Assembly (NCBI GenBank): GCA_023255615.1
Contig: JAHFLI010000068.1
Coordinates: forward strand, 1 to 6,517
Source: Candidatus Woesearchaeota archaeon
Lineage (GTDB): Archaea > Nanobdellota > Nanobdellia > Woesearchaeales > JACQSR01
Length of the DNA stretch: 6,517 bases
Direction: 5' to 3'
Below are positions 6,400-6,517 of the stretch, piece by piece. The translations under genes were made by a program, and so were the position numbers. Within the stretch, counting starts at the first letter, position 1. Each line of letters starts with the position of its first letter. The notes beneath the pieces were generated by a model. The model was given only the letters and a program-made list of their open reading frames with translations, was not told where the DNA came from and made no database searches.

Positions 6400-6405
6400 T
6401 TTTAT
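6400..6405 (+). promoter_or_regulatory. Box A (TATA) promoter element of the last, partial gene
   Basis: TTTTAT, preceded by the purine-rich CGAAACCC, is centred 26-27 nt upstream of the ATG at 6429. The position again predicts transcription starting at the initiator codon. Confidence 0.45.
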
Positions 6406-6428
6406 GGTAATATGTTTATTTGGTGCTC

Positions 6429-6517
6429 ATGAGCTTTCAACGCCTGCAGAATTTTATTCCCATTATTCAGAGCGATGATTTTAGTTTTATTGCGGATATT
6501 AAAAAGATTGAAGAAGT
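6429..6517 (+). CDS. Start of an unidentified gene (runs off the window)
   Basis: An open frame from ATG at 6429 to the edge, giving 29 residues: MSFQRLQNFIPIIQS, DDFSFIADIKKIEE. It is helical and soluble in character, with no signal peptide or motif specific enough to name. Evidence that it is a gene is the box A 26-27 nt upstream, the absence of a stop, and the ordered spacing after the SemiSWEET end at 6390. The product cannot be called from this fragment. Confidence 0.5.
   Translation, partial: MSFQRLQNFIPIIQSDDFSFIADIKKIEE

Overview
The window reads as an archaeal chromosome fragment of moderate to low GC. It carries an archaeal-type topoisomerase I, a membrane-anchored Lon-like (S16) protease with no ATPase domain as found in archaea, and an archaeal-style L-aspartate dehydrogenase. 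The promoters have archaeal box A (TATA) geometry. A euryarchaeal or DPANN-type lineage is plausible, but the sequence does not settle the lineage. All recognisable genes lie on the + strand.

Layout. (1) 1-503: the C-terminal part of L-aspartate dehydrogenase (nadX), whose start lies before the window. (2) 555-2732: topA, a complete type IA topoisomerase with three C4 zinc ribbons. (3) 2775-4592 and 4564-5058: a secreted, membrane-anchored S16 protease whose 3' end overlaps a DUF899-type thioredoxin-fold gene by 29 nt, so the two probably form a transcription unit. (4) 5059-5489: about 430 nt with no recognisable protein gene. It holds a GC-rich, hairpin-rich stretch that may be a small RNA, further hairpins, and a doubtful 35-codon ORF. 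(5) 5490-5849: an unrecognised small helical protein. (6) 5908-6141 and 6138-6390: a small PC4-like nucleic-acid-binding protein overlapping a SemiSWEET-type transporter by 4 nt. The SemiSWEET gene is interrupted by a +1 frameshift at a CCCC run. (7) 6429-6517: the start of an unidentified gene that leaves the window.

How the genes are read. Several genes preceded by a gap (topA, the S16 protease, the 119-aa gene and the last partial gene, with the PC4-like gene weaker) have a TTTTAAA/TTTTAT box centred about 25-27 nt upstream of the best start codon. This is the spacing expected if transcription begins at the start codon itself (leaderless mRNA). The two overlapping downstream genes instead have short purine-rich ribosome-binding sequences inside the preceding gene. 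The box spacing also helps choose starts: topA at 555 rather than 534, and the small orphan gene at 5490 rather than 5451.

Most of the window is ordinary housekeeping and accessory archaeal sequence. The items most worth a second look are the SemiSWEET frameshift, the structured intergenic region, the protease/thioredoxin pair and the leaderless pattern. I see no strong evidence of a wholly new multi-gene system.
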